Assembly (NCBI RefSeq): GCF_000208745.1
Contig: NC_030853.1
Location: 6,979,340 to 7,043,339 of the forward strand
DNA length: 64,000 bases
DNA from: Theobroma cacao
Lineage: Eukaryota; Streptophyta; Magnoliopsida; Malvales; Malvaceae
Direction of reading: 5' to 3'
Shown here piece after piece: positions 22,641 through 35,653 of the stretch. A program made the position numbers and the translations under genes. How positions within the stretch are numbered: position 1 is the stretch's first letter; each line of letters opens with the position of its first letter. The notes below the pieces were generated by a model that saw only the letters and a list, made by a program, of their open reading frames with translations, was not told the DNA's origin and did not search any database.

Positions 22641-25066
22641 TCTAACAACCTAGACATTTAAAAAATTGTTTATGAGTGATCATGTATTATAATCAATTAA
22701 GATGAGCTAGTAAATCTTAAATTCATTGGTCCCACTATTTTCTTCAAGATGATAACCTTCCATATCACCTGGAGAGATCTCTACAAGGATCCTTTTAGTG
22801 GGCTAAGATCTTTATCCATTCTAATAATGACTTTGAGTGTGCTCAACAAACCATGATAGCTGGATTAGGTAGGTAACTGAGCTTACCAATTGTATCTCTA
22901 TACAACTTATAGATCAACTAGGTGACAACACATTGTTTAAACATATCATATATGTTTCGCCTAGCCATTGCCTCTAGTTTCCATAACAATCAAGTTTCCA
23001 AGCATCCGAATTTTATGAAACTAGTTGAGTAAGACCCACCAATAGCTTAAACATACTCGTGCAAAAGTGTGACCTTGAGTGTGCTCAACAAGTCTCCTAT
23101 TAAAAGAGTAGCCAGGTTATCTTGCTATATGGTGGAAGGCAACTTAATCATGCGTGGCATGTGACTCAATATTTACCGAGGGATTTTCTTTTTTTTAACT
23201 TAGTTAAGGTCTCATCTTTGCATGCATAGTATTTATTAATTACATAAATAAATCTATCTCATGCATACTACTTTGGATGATTATGGACTTTATCTATACT
23301 AATTTCCTTGAGCCATCGAAAGAAATTTGCTTGGTCAAACCTAGGGGATAACATACAACATATTGTAATCTTCCTCCTTGTATCTTAATGGTGCCTTTAG
23401 GTCTTCATCTTTGAATTGTATAATAACTCCTAAACTAATCCTAATTCTACACTTATATGTAACTAATTAAATTTTAGTAAAGAAACCTCGTGGTACATCC
23501 GAGGGGAGTTAGGTGAGGAAAGAATTTTACAATTCTAGAAAATCGAGAGAAAGGCAAGGTGCGCAGACCCTATTTAATAAATAAATACCATGATAAAACT
23601 TAACCATACATCCATAATCATATTGGACCTAGTCCATAATCATCCATATTCATCCATCCATATGAACATAAAATTAAATATGTCTTGTTCAAGTTGTTAA
23701 TCGCATGATTTATTTGAAATTAGTTAAATTCAACTTTTGAATTAACTTAATTTCAAATTTTTGGGTATCAATTTATTTCCATATACAAAGAAACAATTTC
23801 CATATATAGAAGTCATTACTAATGAATATAAATAACCTTTATCCATATTCTAATCTTATTAGGATAGGATTTATTACAAATTAAAACAATTTTAATTTGC
23901 TTTGTTCAAATATTTAAGGTTATCCTTTACCAATCAAATATTAAAGATTTTATGTCTTAAATCACCTAATCTCATTTGGTAATTTTAAGACAATAAAATC
24001 TTCATTTATCTAATTGTCAAATCCAAATTCCATAGCCAATATTATGGAGATATTCCTCTGATTTTAAATTGCCTATTTATTCTTAGACTCCCATAATATA
24101 TAGGAATCTAATTCCTTAATTTATGGAAGATTTTAAAATAATTTTGACTTCAATAAAATTAGGAAACCAATTCCTAAATTTAATATGTCAAATTATTTTA
24201 ATTTATCAATTGATTAAAATAATTTCCACATTTTGTAAGAATCAAATTCCTTATTTTGTGGAAACTTTCAAAATCCATTTTGATATGCTGATTTTATGGA
24301 ACTACTTCCACAAAATATCTGATAATCAATTGATTTTTAAATTACATCAAATTAAGATGCAAGATAAGGCAATTGAAAATGCCAAAACCGTGGCATTCAA
24401 AAAAACTGCCTGCAGCAATTTTATTGACCATGTTTCTTGGCCATTAAAGTGGCATAAAATTTTGGGATTTTATCTTTATCTTAATCCTCCAATCAGCTAA
24501 GGCATGAAACCTCTGTCATCATCATTAGCATCAATTTTGGATGCTTTCTGCCTGTTGAAAACAAGCAAAACCGTGACTCAAAGTTTACTGCTGGCAACAG
24601 CGACTAGTCATGGTTTTAAGGCTTCATGCTCACTTTGTGGTATTGGTTTTCAGCCACATTTGAAACATTTTCAAAGGACATCAACTTGACATCATTTCTG
24701 CAAAATTTGAGAATTTTTAGGACTCATTTGCTTGCCGAAATGATGCACAAACCAAACCTGGACAAAATCAAAATCTGCCCTTAATACCCATATCTCCATT
24801 CCTCCATGAACTCGAATTCCTTTGCTGATTTTTGTGCATCTTATGCAAACTTTAATCTGCAAATTCTTGACATTAAAACATGTTTAATGTTCACTAAAAA
24901 GAATATAAAATTTTACAAAATAAAACTGTTCAGAAATATCAAACAATTTCAAAACAGAATTATGTAAACTTGAACTCACCATTTGATACCCGAATTTTCA
25001 CATCTATGTCGAACGTAGTATTAACAACAAAAACACATACCTTTGCCTTAAAACAAGCCAAGGGAG
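22641..25066 (-). other. G leader, no intact gag
   Basis: A 2.4-kb stretch lies between the primer site and the protease. It contains the leader blocks shared with H1 (22740-23350 and 23450-23590) and diverged tandem units resembling those of H1 (about 24200-24900). A gag frame with a CCHC knuckle should lie near its pol-proximal end but I could not find one, so gag is deleted or too decayed to see. Small frames such as 24123-24500 (+) are chance. Confidence 0.6.
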
Positions 25067-25078
25067 GCTCTGATACCA
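25067..25078 (-). promoter_or_regulatory. G primer binding site (tRNA-iMet)
   Basis: On the minus strand this reads TGGTATCAGAGC, directly after the 5' LTR end. It is identical to the H1 site. Confidence 0.9.
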
Positions 25079-25079
25079 C

Positions 25080-26821
25080 TACTAGGAATGGCATGATTAG
25101 AGCATCAACGCAGCGGAATAAAAAATATTGAAATAAAAATAAAAAACATGCCTCCTACCTTTGGATCACCTTGGTGGTTTAATGCAAAGTTATGTACCAC
25201 ATAAAATCAGAAAAAGAGTGTACCTTTCCAAGTGATATCATAATCAAATGGATTCCTTTTGGTGACAAAACACGAACGCCTTTGGTGTGAAAGAATCCCA
25301 GCCACTCAATCGCTTGGCCTCTAATGATGCACACAAGATTGCAACGGATCCTCCTCAAGGAGAAAGCTTTATGCCACGGGCTTGTGCTAGCAAGTGGACA
25401 ACAATTTGTCCTCTTTTCTTCTTTGATTTCCAGTAAAGAATCAAACGAGAAGTTTTTCAAAATTAAAAAAAATTAACTTCTCAATAGTGGCAGCACTCAA
25501 GAGAAAAATCCCTTCTTTTTTTTTGTTTCCTTCTCCTTTCTCCCTTCAAAAAGAGTGGCTATAACGTGATATTTATATCTAGGTTTAACTTATTAAAATT
25601 TGCAAAATAAGTCCTTAATATTATAACAATTAAAATATTTAACCAATACCTAATTAAACTCTTTTAATTAGGTTCTTAGTAGTTAAAACCTAGAATTTGA
25701 TTTAAGTCTAACTTAAATGATCACACTCTCAATTTAATCTAAATTGCAACCTTTGTGTGTGACCCATTAGGTTCCTAACATGTTGGCAATGGAATTGAAT
25801 TATAATATTATTAATTAATTAATTTAAATGAATCATATTCAATTTTAAATTTAACTAATTCAATTTCGTAGACCATGATTGGCATCTAGCAATGCATCAT
25901 GGCCACCCAATTGTTAGGAGAGTCAAAGGATTCTTTGACAACCTTTTAGTGTACAGTTTTTCAGTGTAATTCATTCCCTCATCATATATCCCGAAGATGA
26001 TAAGAGCTTGTTGCAATGCGTACTCTTATTGATCTCTATATTTGTTCTTGTAGTTAGATCATTAGCTTTATAGAGACTTATGAAACTCATTTCATAATCT
26101 CCTAATCACCTTAGCCAAGGATTTGATTAAGTTAATGTCAATCAAGAACTAATGAGATATTTCCCCTTGAATCACTTGGGGTGATGATTCCTATCTTGAC
26201 CACTCATTTGCCTTCATATACTTCATACTATACTAAAAAACATCTAGTTTTGGCATTCTTGATTAGGCACCCATAAAGATGAAATCAAAGCATAGTACTC
26301 CACATACAAAATAACCTGGTGTCTCAAGTCTAGGGAGTAGTTACACAACTGACATATAAGAAGTATTGCATAGACACTTAGTGAGGTACCAAATGCACTT
26401 CTCATGGTGGGTCACGTTCAGTGAACTCACTCTCCCATGGCAAGCACCCACATGCTAGTTCTAAGTATCTCTATACTTCAACCTATGAGAATGATTTCTT
26501 ACTTCACAAGTAAGGAAGATAACATGTGTCAATCTTTGAGCATTATTGATGCCCTGTCTCAATAATACAATGATCAGGAACTTTTAGGAAAAATGCTTTA
26601 TTGCATAAGGATTTCATAATTGTATCCCAATACAATTTCTTTGTAAGGCATATATAGTTCCACGGGCTTTATCTACATAAGTACAAAAAGTAATTAAATT
26701 ACAAACTTATGGATAAAGAACTACCTCAATGTTATTATGAATAACAAAATGTCATACATGAATATTTCAAAATTGTAATTCTCATACAACCACAGATTGG
26801 CTTGTAGGGCTTATACTAACA
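25080..26821 (-). repeat. G 5' LTR
   Basis: This 1742-bp LTR reads on the minus strand from TGTTAGTATAAGCC (26821) to CATTCCTAGTA (25080). The last bases differ from the other copy (TAGCA), which is a point change at the border. It is the upstream LTR because the primer site follows it. Confidence 0.9.
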
Positions 26822-27849
26822 AATAGACTATACACTGAAAGGTTGTCAAAGAACTATTTGACTTTCCTAACAATTGAGTGGCCGTGATACATTTCTAGAT
26901 GCCAATCTTGGTCTATGGAATTAATTATAAATTAGTTGATTGAAATTTATATTAATCAATTAAGTCATTAATCAGTTCCATAGCCAATATGTTAGGAATC
27001 TAATAGGTCACACACAATGATTGCATTTGAATTAAATTGGAGAGTGATGATTTAAGTTAGACTTAAATCACATGCTAGGTAATTAACTTCTGTAAACTTA
27101 ATTAAAAGAGTTTAATTAAGTTTTTAATTAAGTTTTAGGCATAATTATAAATAGTTATAGTTATAAGGCATTGATTGCAAAATATAAAAGAAATTAATTT
27201 TGATTTTAATTTCTAAGGACTTAATTAAAAGAGTTTAATTAAGTAATGGGCCCAATATTATAATATGTTATAATATTGAGGGCTTAATTGTAAAATTTAA
27301 GTTATTTTAGCCTAACTATATAAGTCATCTTTTAACTATTTTCCAAAAGAGTGATTTTCACTATTTAGGAAAACCTAAATTTTGTCAAAAAAAAGAAAAA
27401 GCTTTTTCTCTCATTGCTGCCACTCCCTTTGTATGAAAGAGAGAAAATTGCTTATGATGTAATTTTCAAGAGAGGCTCAGCTAAGATTGTGAAAAAGAAG
27501 AAAAAGAGAATTGTTGTCCTTTATGCTAGCACAAAGTATAGTTTAAAACTCCCTCCTTTATTGAAGGTTCATGTGCAATCGTGTGTACTATCGTTAGAGG
27601 CCAAGCACTTGATTGGCTAGGGTTTTTGCTCCTTGTGGTGTTCATGGGATTGCTTTGGGAAGTGCCATTGTAATTACGAAATTAGTTGGCAATGTAACTT
27701 TCTGAATAATAATTAATTTTGTGCTTTTATGTGTTAAATATCATCAAGATGATCTATGGATGGAGAGATGTTTTAGTTGTCTAGTTCTAAAGTTTTAATT
27801 TTTTTTCGTTGTGTATTTTTTAGCATGCCATCCATAGCCAAACCCATTA

Positions 27850-28109
27850 GACATGTTGTGCCATATGGATTTGTATAAAGGTAGTTATGTATGAACTCGC
27901 CTTAGATGGCCAACGTATGACCCTATAAACATTTGTATGAATCATATGCCAAGGATAATGTATTATATTTGGTTTTATTGTGAATATTTGATTATTGAAT
28001 CCCTTGGCTTTGTGTTATATGATTTTGGATTCTGAGGCTTGCTTGGGTCTAGTGGGCTTGCTTACTGGGCTCGTGCATCGGTCACTGATCCTTAGGTTGG
28101 GTCATGACA
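27850..28109 (+). repeat. 3' end of J LTR
   Basis: This completes the LTR interrupted by H1, M and H2. It ends 'TTGGGTCATGACA' at 28109 and contains 'GCTTGCTTGGGTCTAGTGGG', the block that also lies near the ends of L2, D, C and L1 on their own strands. It is followed by a primer-binding-like sequence, so it is the 5' LTR of J. Confidence 0.65.
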
Positions 28110-28113
28110 AAGT

Positions 28114-28130
28114 CTGTATCAAAGAGCCTA
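28114..28130 (+). promoter_or_regulatory. J primer-binding-like site
   Basis: CTGTATCAAAGAGCCTAGG differs from the D site TGGTATCAAAGCTCTAGG by a few changes. It lies five bases after the J LTR end. It is probably a decayed tRNA-iMet primer site. Confidence 0.55.
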
Positions 28131-29895
28131 GGTTAGAGAGTCCTAAGTAAAATTTGTGTCTATCAGTGGAGTGTTGGGATTAGAGTAGAGTCTTGTTCGT
28201 GGTTTGTGACTGCAGCACAAATTATGAGTAAGAGGCTGTACGAACTCCCAAGTTTTTAGTAAGCCAACCTATCTTTGAATTTGATTAGTGTTGCTTTGGT
28301 CTAGGTGAGGATGCCACCTTGAAAGACTAGCCACCATTAAGAGGATTGTAGGGTAAGATGCTTCCAAAGAGATGTTAACGAGAATGTGCTTCTACGACTT
28401 TTGGTCGTGACAGATGAAGTAGGATTGTTAGGTCCACTAGAATTGGATGACATGTTAAAGGAAATGGTTTGAAGCCTTTTGGCAGCAATTTGAATAGTTA
28501 GATATGCACTGAGGTAAGTGCACTGTGTTAACACTTAGTTTTTCTACATTTGGGATTATGGATGATCGACGTAGTTACCTTGTTTGAGTAAGCATTAGCG
28601 GATGCTCTTGCATGGTTAAGGTGTATGGGACTGCTGTGCATGCATGTGAATGATAGTAAGTCCTTGGGAAGTTTATATGCACATATGTGCTGAATATGGG
28701 TACAACAACCCAATTGAACTTGATGTTGGCTTTATTTGGTGGTTGAGAATTCCTAAGATTTGATTTGACATGACGTGGTCTAAAGCTCTAGGTAAGTGAA
28801 TTAGCCAAAGTGTAAGCCTCAGTGTTTGTCATAGATGACATACAGTAATAACTTGATGAGACTAGTTAATGAATATGCTCTAAAGATGAGCTTAAGTTTC
28901 ACTAGGTTGGCATGAAGCCTATGAATTGACAAGATTAATTGTGAATGTGATTGCGTAAAGGCAAATGATTTGGAAATTCTTATTCTAGAGTAGTTCCATC
29001 TGGGAGTTTTATATTTGAACTTGATGTATGATTATTTAGCATTGAAATATGCCTAGAAGATGATTTCAACATACCATATAAATGTGGAGAAAGCACATCC
29101 GAGATAAGGTTTTGGAGTATGTACTTGCAAGGGAAAACGAGTTTTGTAAATTGTGGATTACATGAATGGACTATCAGAAGCTTATTGAATATGTGAGTAT
29201 ATTTGTGGAGTTTTAAAAGTTATAAATTTGTGTGTGTATGACATGGAAGAAAACATCCTATAAAGGGATTTGTTTTAATTGATGGAATTCGTACATAAGT
29301 CCTGTATAGTTTAGATTAAGACCAGGACACCTTGACAAATTTGATAATATGGATTATTGTGGCAAACACTTTATATTGCTATGAAGAATGATTTAAGTTC
29401 CCAAATTGTGAAGGAAAAATATGGATGCTGTTATGATGAGCATGAAGAGTTTAAGGGTAATCAGTTTTAAATATGCTAAGCTAGTCTTGTATGGTCCGGC
29501 TTAAGGACAAAGATCTTTTAGGAGATTTGATAACAATGTCCACTGGGACCAATGAGCAGAAATGCTTTTAAGCATGAGTGGAATTGTTGAAGTTATGAAT
29601 GGGTTTGAGAATAAGCCTTTGATTTCTAATCCTCAAATGGATTTCTGTTAAAGATGTGAGACACGGAGTGGGGATTTGATGGATTGTTACACCTGGATTG
29701 AGTGGCTTGATTAAAGTTTGAATTGTATTTGTTATTATCAATGATTAACATACTCGAAGGTGATTTTGAATTTTGGGAGATTATGATTTTAAAGTTTATG
29801 GCTCAAATTTGAAATATGTTTAGAAATCCCCAAGTTTAGTGATTGTGATTTAAATGAACATATCTCGAGTAAAGTATTGGTGGTTACAACTATAA
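28131..29895 (+). pseudogene. Decayed J leader and internal region
   Basis: The first 150 bp resemble the leader of D read on its minus strand ('TCTTG' followed by a 'GATTGTGG'-type block and 'GAGGCTG'). A possible gag start at about 28310 reads ATGCCACC but meets a stop after three codons. Beyond this I see no recognisable motif, only short frames on both strands. It is consistent with an old chromovirus interior. Confidence 0.4.
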
Positions 29896-32270
29896 TGTCA
29901 CAACCTAAATTTTGGTCTATGACCGACGCATGGGCTCAGTGGGTAGAGCCCACTAGGCCCAAGCAAGCCTCTTTATGAGATCTTGTTCCTCATTCCATCT
30001 ATCATCTTTAAAACCATGTGTTGTAATTCTCAACGATGAATGTTTCAGTAATATTTTATAGCAACCAAATATTCATATTTGTATTATCTCAAAGTATTGT
30101 CATTCATTGCTGTCTCATAAGGGCATCATCATCAATCCAACATATACATACTTCATTTATAACATGAATCTTAGTAGTTTACATTACATATATGTGTACA
30201 CAGACAAAAGACTCTCAATCGTCAGCGGAGTGACTTTATGTGAAGGTACCGCTACTGAGATGCCATAGTACCTACCAAGAAGACGAGCACACATGGACAC
30301 TCAATTTAGGTCCCAATTGTCTCCAAATCTGAAAACATGAAGTTTAAAAACGTGAGTATAAAACTTAGTGAGTGACCATAAATAAGGAGAACTTGGAAAT
30401 AATGATGCAATTGTTTCAAAAACAATGCAATTGATTTAATTTCTCACTAAAAACCCCTCATCTCAAACTTTGATTAATAACCTCATAGTGTTGAAAAAAC
30501 CCATAATCAATCCATGAAGTTAAATGGATGAAAAATATGTCAAAATCAAGCAAGGTAGCAAGCATGACAGCAAGTTTCTCGCTGTAGCAAGAAACATTCT
30601 TGATTTGCATATCTTTTGGTTTTTCAAGTATATCTCTCACTACAAAAGTTCAATTGACATTATTTTTGGACCATTAGAAAGCTAAGAGACTGGGATACAA
30701 TGTTTGTGTTTACCACTTTGCCCAGTTCTAAACAGAATGTGGTCAAAATCATTATCAAAGTGAAAGTACTGCACTAGGATTTTGGAACCACTAGAGAGTT
30801 TCTCGCTGTAGCGAGAATGCATTTTCGCTGCAACAAGATTTAGGGCAGATGACAATTAAGGGATTTTCACATGCCACAAAATCCATTCCTACCATATTGC
30901 ACATCAAAGTGATCACATTGACAATAATCAAGTTTCTCATTATTCATTTCAATCACATATTACAATCATAAACTTTCTATGACATATACATATATAAACA
31001 TATATAAACACGTACACCACCCCGCTTCATTCATCGTCATGTGCACTCCATACTCGCACATTCTATCACCATCATGTGTGCACTCCCTACTCGCACACTT
31101 CGACATCATCATGTGTGAACTCCTTACTCACACACTTCAACATCATCACACAACATTATTTATCAATGCACAACATATATTCATATATATACATACCAAC
31201 ATAATATAGGAGCACATGGATTCATCCTTTTACACATTTCATATTTTCACAACATCAAAACATTTTATCGAGGGCTTGTTCCCATGCATAATTTAATGAA
31301 AAGCCAAGTAAAATCGTTTAAATGCTTAATCCCAACACATATGTATTTCCCAAAAACACTTTAATGTAAGTTCACTCACCGATATTTGTTGAATCTTTAA
31401 TTGACTCTAACTTCGATTATTGCTTCAAACGGACATGTGAGGCCTTGTTGGAACCTATCACACACAATATAACCATAAAAAATATAATAGACCATGATTC
31501 TAATTATTAGCCATCTTTAACCACATAAAATCAACCCTAGCTCATCTCTCACCTTGGTGGACTTATAGTTGAACTCTTTTTCAAGAGTTTTCAAGCTACT
31601 GTGGCAAGTCTCTCTTTCTCTCTCTAAAACTTTCAACTAGTGAGAGAAAGTGTTGAACAAAGACTTTTTAAGGGTTTTAAGGTGAGAGAGTGAAAGAGCA
31701 CAAAAGGTTCTATGAAAAAGTGCTCAAAAGCATGAAAATTGAAGCTAGAGAGAAAGAGAGTTATGGAAGCTTTAAGGGAGGCTTCCATAGAAGATGAAGA
31801 AACATGAGATGGGAGGAAGAAGAACAAAAAGCTACTGGAAAAATAAGGAAGCTGCTGAACAAATGAGATATTTATAGCCTAAGCTTATATAAACTTCACT
31901 TAAATTACGAAAATGACCTTAACAGGTTGTCTTTGTCTTCCTCCAATCCTTTATGCAATCTTTGTACTCTTTTGACACTGAGATAAAGTCCATAATAGTC
32001 TAGAAATACTCGAGTTCACAAAAACTTAAAAATTTTGACTCGAGATGAAAAATGACCATTTTGCCTCTACCTTGAAAATCATCATTATTTCTATTTCCTT
32101 CATCATTTTATCCTTATTTTCATCATTCATTTATGTTTTAGGCCTACTTAGGCCTTAATAACATTAGAAAACCCACTTTTAGGAGCTCACCAGAAAAATG
32201 ACCAAACTACCCTTGCTCCACATCATAGGGTCTACCTTCGCTACATGTCTAGGAAAGTCGAGGTCTCACA
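29896..32270 (-). mobile_element. L1: solo chromoviral LTR
   Basis: This solo LTR of 2375 bp reads TGTCACAACC...GAGGTCTCACA on the + strand, flanked by TATAA (29891-29895 and 32271-32275). The coding direction is minus by homology with D. It aligns with L2 in reverse, including the TTCTCGCTG(T/C)AGCGAGAA palindromes (30575-30596 and 30799-30840) and a short cytosine-rich minisatellite (31030-31140). On the minus strand it has a donor-like CACCAAG|GTGAGAGATG (31552) and an acceptor-like TGTTTTCAG|ATTTGG (30329). Frames at 30979-31209 and 31633-31827 are not supported. Confidence 0.87.
31030..31140 (-). repeat. Short minisatellite in L1
   Basis: Two to three units of about 40 bp contain 'CATCATGTGTG(C/A)ACTCC' and 'CTACTCGCACA'. 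They correspond to the arrays in L2 (35654-35824), C (50440-50600) and D (55956-56230) on their own strands. Confidence 0.65.
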
Positions 32271-32275
32271 TATAA

Positions 32276-33007
32276 GCATGACCTTATGCCCATAGTTTGG
32301 ACCCCACTGCAGCAAATTAAGTGCTGACCTTGTGGGAAGGATTATAGAATGTATGACATGAGTTTGGTAGAGCGGAGAGTTTGATACCCTTGTGACTTTG
32401 ATATTTCATTAATGGCTTCGACACTGGACGGTGATTCTGATATTCTGTCAATGATTTTATCACTAGACGTGTTCGCTATGATGAAATGAATATGTGATAA
32501 TATCTGGGAAGGATCGCTCTTTTGTATGTGTTATATGGGCAACTTTGATTTGAATGAGCTTCTCGAGATTTGGTTGATCAGTGAATTTGATTGTGATATT
32601 ACCAGAGTGATATGAGCCTAGATAAGGAGGTTGATTACCATAGTGAAAGATATATCTGGTAAGATAATATTGAGCCTAATTAGGAGAATGAATTTGAATG
32701 CCTATGAATGGCTTATGAGCAATCATAACTGATATGCCACGTAGTATATAGAACTACTATGAGTACAAGAATGCTCGAGAATGTTAAGCTAAGGTAATGA
32801 TTTTCTTGCCATTATGTAGACCCAATGATGTTCCAATCTTAATGTGCCTATGGATGTCGGGCACATGATGGCATGGCTCGAGAATATAACTTGTTTACCT
32901 TGCACAAAAACAAAATCATTAGTGGCTTCAATAGCATTGGCGTAAAATTCTCTTACCAGAGGAATAATTGCAACTTCTGGTGAAGCACAAAATTTTTGCC
33001 AATGTCG
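32276..33007 (+). other. Decayed sequence after L1
   Basis: The sequence continues J after L1. It shows no gene or repeat end that I can name. The transition from J to the F layer lies somewhere between about 32950 and 33250 and is not resolved. Confidence 0.35.
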
Positions 33008-33244
33008 TTAATCAATCATTGGTTGAAGGCCAAGGTGTGTGATCAACGCTAGATCTAATCCTTGCTTTAGAATTGTAGTTTTGTTGATGAGAGAACTAGT
33101 GTGTCTGGCCATAGTGTTGGCTGACACAAATAAAGTGTGGTTAAACGAACCACTAAAACTTGCTCTTGCTCGTTTGGGTGCCATTATCAAATTTCCTACA
33201 ATTAATCCCAACCAAAAGAAAAGAAAATAACCCACAAAACACAA
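33008..33244 (-). pseudogene. Athila-type accessory ORF fragment
   Basis: This 78-codon frame includes 'MAPKRARASFSG', 'FVSANTMARHTSSLINKT' and 'LKQGLDL'. The order basic start, 'F(V/L)S..A..R', 'ER/KQGLD' is characteristic of the N-terminal part of the 'putative plant transposon protein' family found in Athila-type Gypsy elements. It lies downstream of the F integrase on the same strand, where Athila elements carry an extra, sometimes env-like, reading frame. The frame ends after 78 codons, so it is truncated. Family assignment is from memory of motifs. Confidence 0.45.
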
Positions 33245-34250
33245 TAAAACACCAACAAAATAAGCTTTTATTTCCTCAAATAATAAGAAATTAATGCCTA
33301 AATTATCAAGAAAAATTACGACAATTAATTCTTCTAATTTATCTTAACAAACTACTCAACAAGTAGGCGTAACATAAATCTCATGTGTCAACTTACCCAC
33401 ATTCTCAATTTCAACAAACCCAATACTTTTAAAGCATGAATCAAGCCAATCTACCACAACCCAATAATAACCAAGCATAATATCTCAATAACAATCAATT
33501 TCCATTACAAATTTTCAACAAAACAAACAATGTGAAACAACCAATCAATAGTCTTATAATATGAAAAATATTATAGAAAAATTGACAACTTTAAATCTTG
33601 AGTAAAAAGGTTGAAGGGAAGATTTGATGGAGGTTTGTTTTTTTATGTTTTTGATGAGTATTGGTGAGAATGATGAAGAGAGAAGAGTGGATGAGAGATG
33701 GAAATTTTTGGGGAAGAGAAGTTGAGAGAAAAGTGCAAAAAATTTGAAAAAGAAGAGGGTTTTAGTGCTGATTAGGATAGGAATGGAGTTTAAATAGGGG
33801 AGGGAATTTTGGGCTTAGGGTGAGTGCTGGGCTACCAATTTTTAGTAATGCATAAGTGGGTGGCTGAGGTCTACACCTAAGAGCGATGTGACCCCCGTTC
33901 ATCATCTTCGTGAGGTCGTAACCTGACTTTGTGGTTGACATAGCCTGTATTGTAGGGTGTTTACTAAGCTGCAGCCTCCCCTTAGGGATGCAATGACCCT
34001 AATGGTTTATTTTTTTTTATTTCAAAAGGGGCATGGGGTTCAGGGAGGCTACGACCTCCCCTAATGGGATCTATGGCCCACCTCTTTTTTTTGGGGGCTT
34101 ACATGTTCCTGCAAAATAAATGAAATTCATTAATAAATTTTCCATAATGAAAATAAATAAATGAAAAAAAATTAAATTAAGTAAATTAAGTGAGAATGCT
34201 TGGGTTGCCTCCCAAGAAGTGCTTGATTATCTTTGACTAAAATTGCATCG
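33245..34250 (-). other. F 3' untranslated region
   Basis: Non-coding sequence lies between the F pol end and the accessory ORF fragment on the minus strand. It contains G-rich spacer phrases such as 'GGGGAGGTCGTAGCCTCCC' and T-rich runs. Athila elements typically have a 'GGGAGGCAACCC' phrase right after pol, and it is present here on the minus strand near 34205-34220. No frame is supported. Confidence 0.5.
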
Positions 34251-34391
34251 ATAAATGTGATTGAGGACTTTTGATGATCGAAATCACCACCCTAATACTA
34301 CTTTAGTCATTGCCTATTCACCTTAAATCTTGTTTTATCATCAACCACCTCCACTGCTCCATGAGGATTTACTTTTATAACAACGAAAGGT
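34251..34391 (-). pseudogene. F polyprotein C-terminus
   Basis: On the minus strand, just after L2, the frame reads 'SGPFVVIKVNPHGAVEVVDD' and then 'TRFKVNRQ'. This matches the post-integrase end of Athila/Gypsy pol ('WSGPF.V..V.PHGAVE'). It is the continuation of the integrase fragment at 37145-37357, from which it is split by the L2 insertion and its CCAGA TSD. Confidence 0.75.
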
Positions 34392-35653
34392 CCAGATGTG
34401 ACACCTAGTACCCTCTTATTGTGAAACCTCGACCTTCATAGACCCGTAACTAGAAGTAGATGCGATAATACGAACAAAGGGTAATTTCATCATTTCTCAT
34501 GGTGAGCTCTTGGAAGTAGTTTTCTAATGTTATTAAGGTCTAAGTAAGCCTAAGGAATGAATGAATGATGGTAAAATAAATGAAGAAGATGGAAACATTG
34601 ATCATTTTCATAGTAGGGGTAAAAATGGTCATTTTGCATCTCAAGTCTAAATTTTTACATTTTCGTGAACCCGAGCATTTTTATACTATTATGGACTTTG
34701 TGTTAGTGTCAAAAGAGTAAAAAGGTTGCACAAAGGATGGGAGGAAGAGCAAGCCACCATGATAAAGGCATTTTGGTAAATTAAGTGAAATTTGGATTAA
34801 CTTGAAGCATAAATATCTAAGTTCCAGCAACTTCCAGCAGTTTCTTCTTCTTTATCCCATTTTTACTCTCTATTTCACGTTTTTCTTCATTCTCCATGGG
34901 AGGAAACCTTGAATCCTCCATAAATCTCTCACAAAAAATCCAAGTTTCATGCTTTTGCCCACTCCTTCATAAGGTTTTTCATGCTTTTCCACTTTTACAC
35001 CTCAACAGCCTTCAAAAGTCCTTTTTTAGTACATTCACTCACTAGTTGAATGTGTAGAGAGAGAAAGAGTGATTTCTCTTATTAGCTTGAAGAATTTTGA
35101 AAGAGAATTCAACTACAAAGACCATCAAGGTGAGTATGAGTTAGGTTTAATCTCTTTAGTTGTTGATAATATCTAGTAATTAGATTTGTGAGTGTTTCAT
35201 TATTGAGGTTGTTTATTCAATTTTAGTGTGACTAGAGTAGTGCAAATAATAGCCATTTAATAGTAGTTGGAAGCTCGTTTAGGAAAGACTTTTGGAATGG
35301 TATTAATGCCAAGTTGGGTTGATGGCAATGTTGTTGTGTGTGATAGGTTCAAACGAAACCCCACATCTCCATTCGAAACATTAGTCAAAGTTAGAGCCCA
35401 CCAAAACAGCAATAAAGACTGGTGAGTGAACTTGCACTAAAATGCTTTGGGTAGATGCATATACGTTTGAACGAATCATCTGAATTGTTTAAATTGTCTT
35501 TTCTTCAAAATGCATACGGGAACAAGCCTTTGACGAAACGTTTTTGCGTTGTGAAATGTGATTGCAATGAATTTGCGAAATCCCTTTATATGTTGATATG
35601 TATACGTATTGTATATTGGTAGATAATATTGTGTAATGAATATAACCGTGTGA

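Larger units (their letters stand above)
14246..26821 (-). mobile_element. G: Tork-like Ty1/Copia element
   Basis: This minus-strand element has LTRs at both ends, a TGGTATCAGAGC primer site next to the right-hand LTR and a purine tract next to the left-hand LTR. The flanking repeats are GATAG (14241-14245) and AATAG (26822-26826). The uninterrupted target is visible in H1 as 'CTGATAGACTATACACTG'. Domain order in reading direction is protease, GAG-pre-integrase, integrase, reverse transcriptase, RNase H, as in Ty1/Copia. A convincing gag with a zinc knuckle was not found. Frames are broken in several places, so it is defective. One LTR contains solo LTR I. Confidence 0.9.
13349..27849 (+). 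mobile_element. H2: solo Tork-like LTR, interrupted by G
   Basis: The two pieces 13349-14245 and 26822-27849 together match the whole H1 LTR, giving about 1.92 kb after removing G. The left end is TATTAGGATGAGCC (TGTTGGG in H1) and the right end is AACCCATTA. The flanks GGCAC (13344-13348) and GACAT (27850-27854) differ only by G-to-A and C-to-T changes, as expected for an old decayed TSD. No primer site or interior follows, so it is a solo LTR. Both palindrome copies that flank the H1 deletion are present here. Confidence 0.8.

Noticed and set aside
22258..22653. 131-codon + strand frame
   Set aside because: It is the antisense shadow of the G protease region, whose DTG motif lies on the minus strand.
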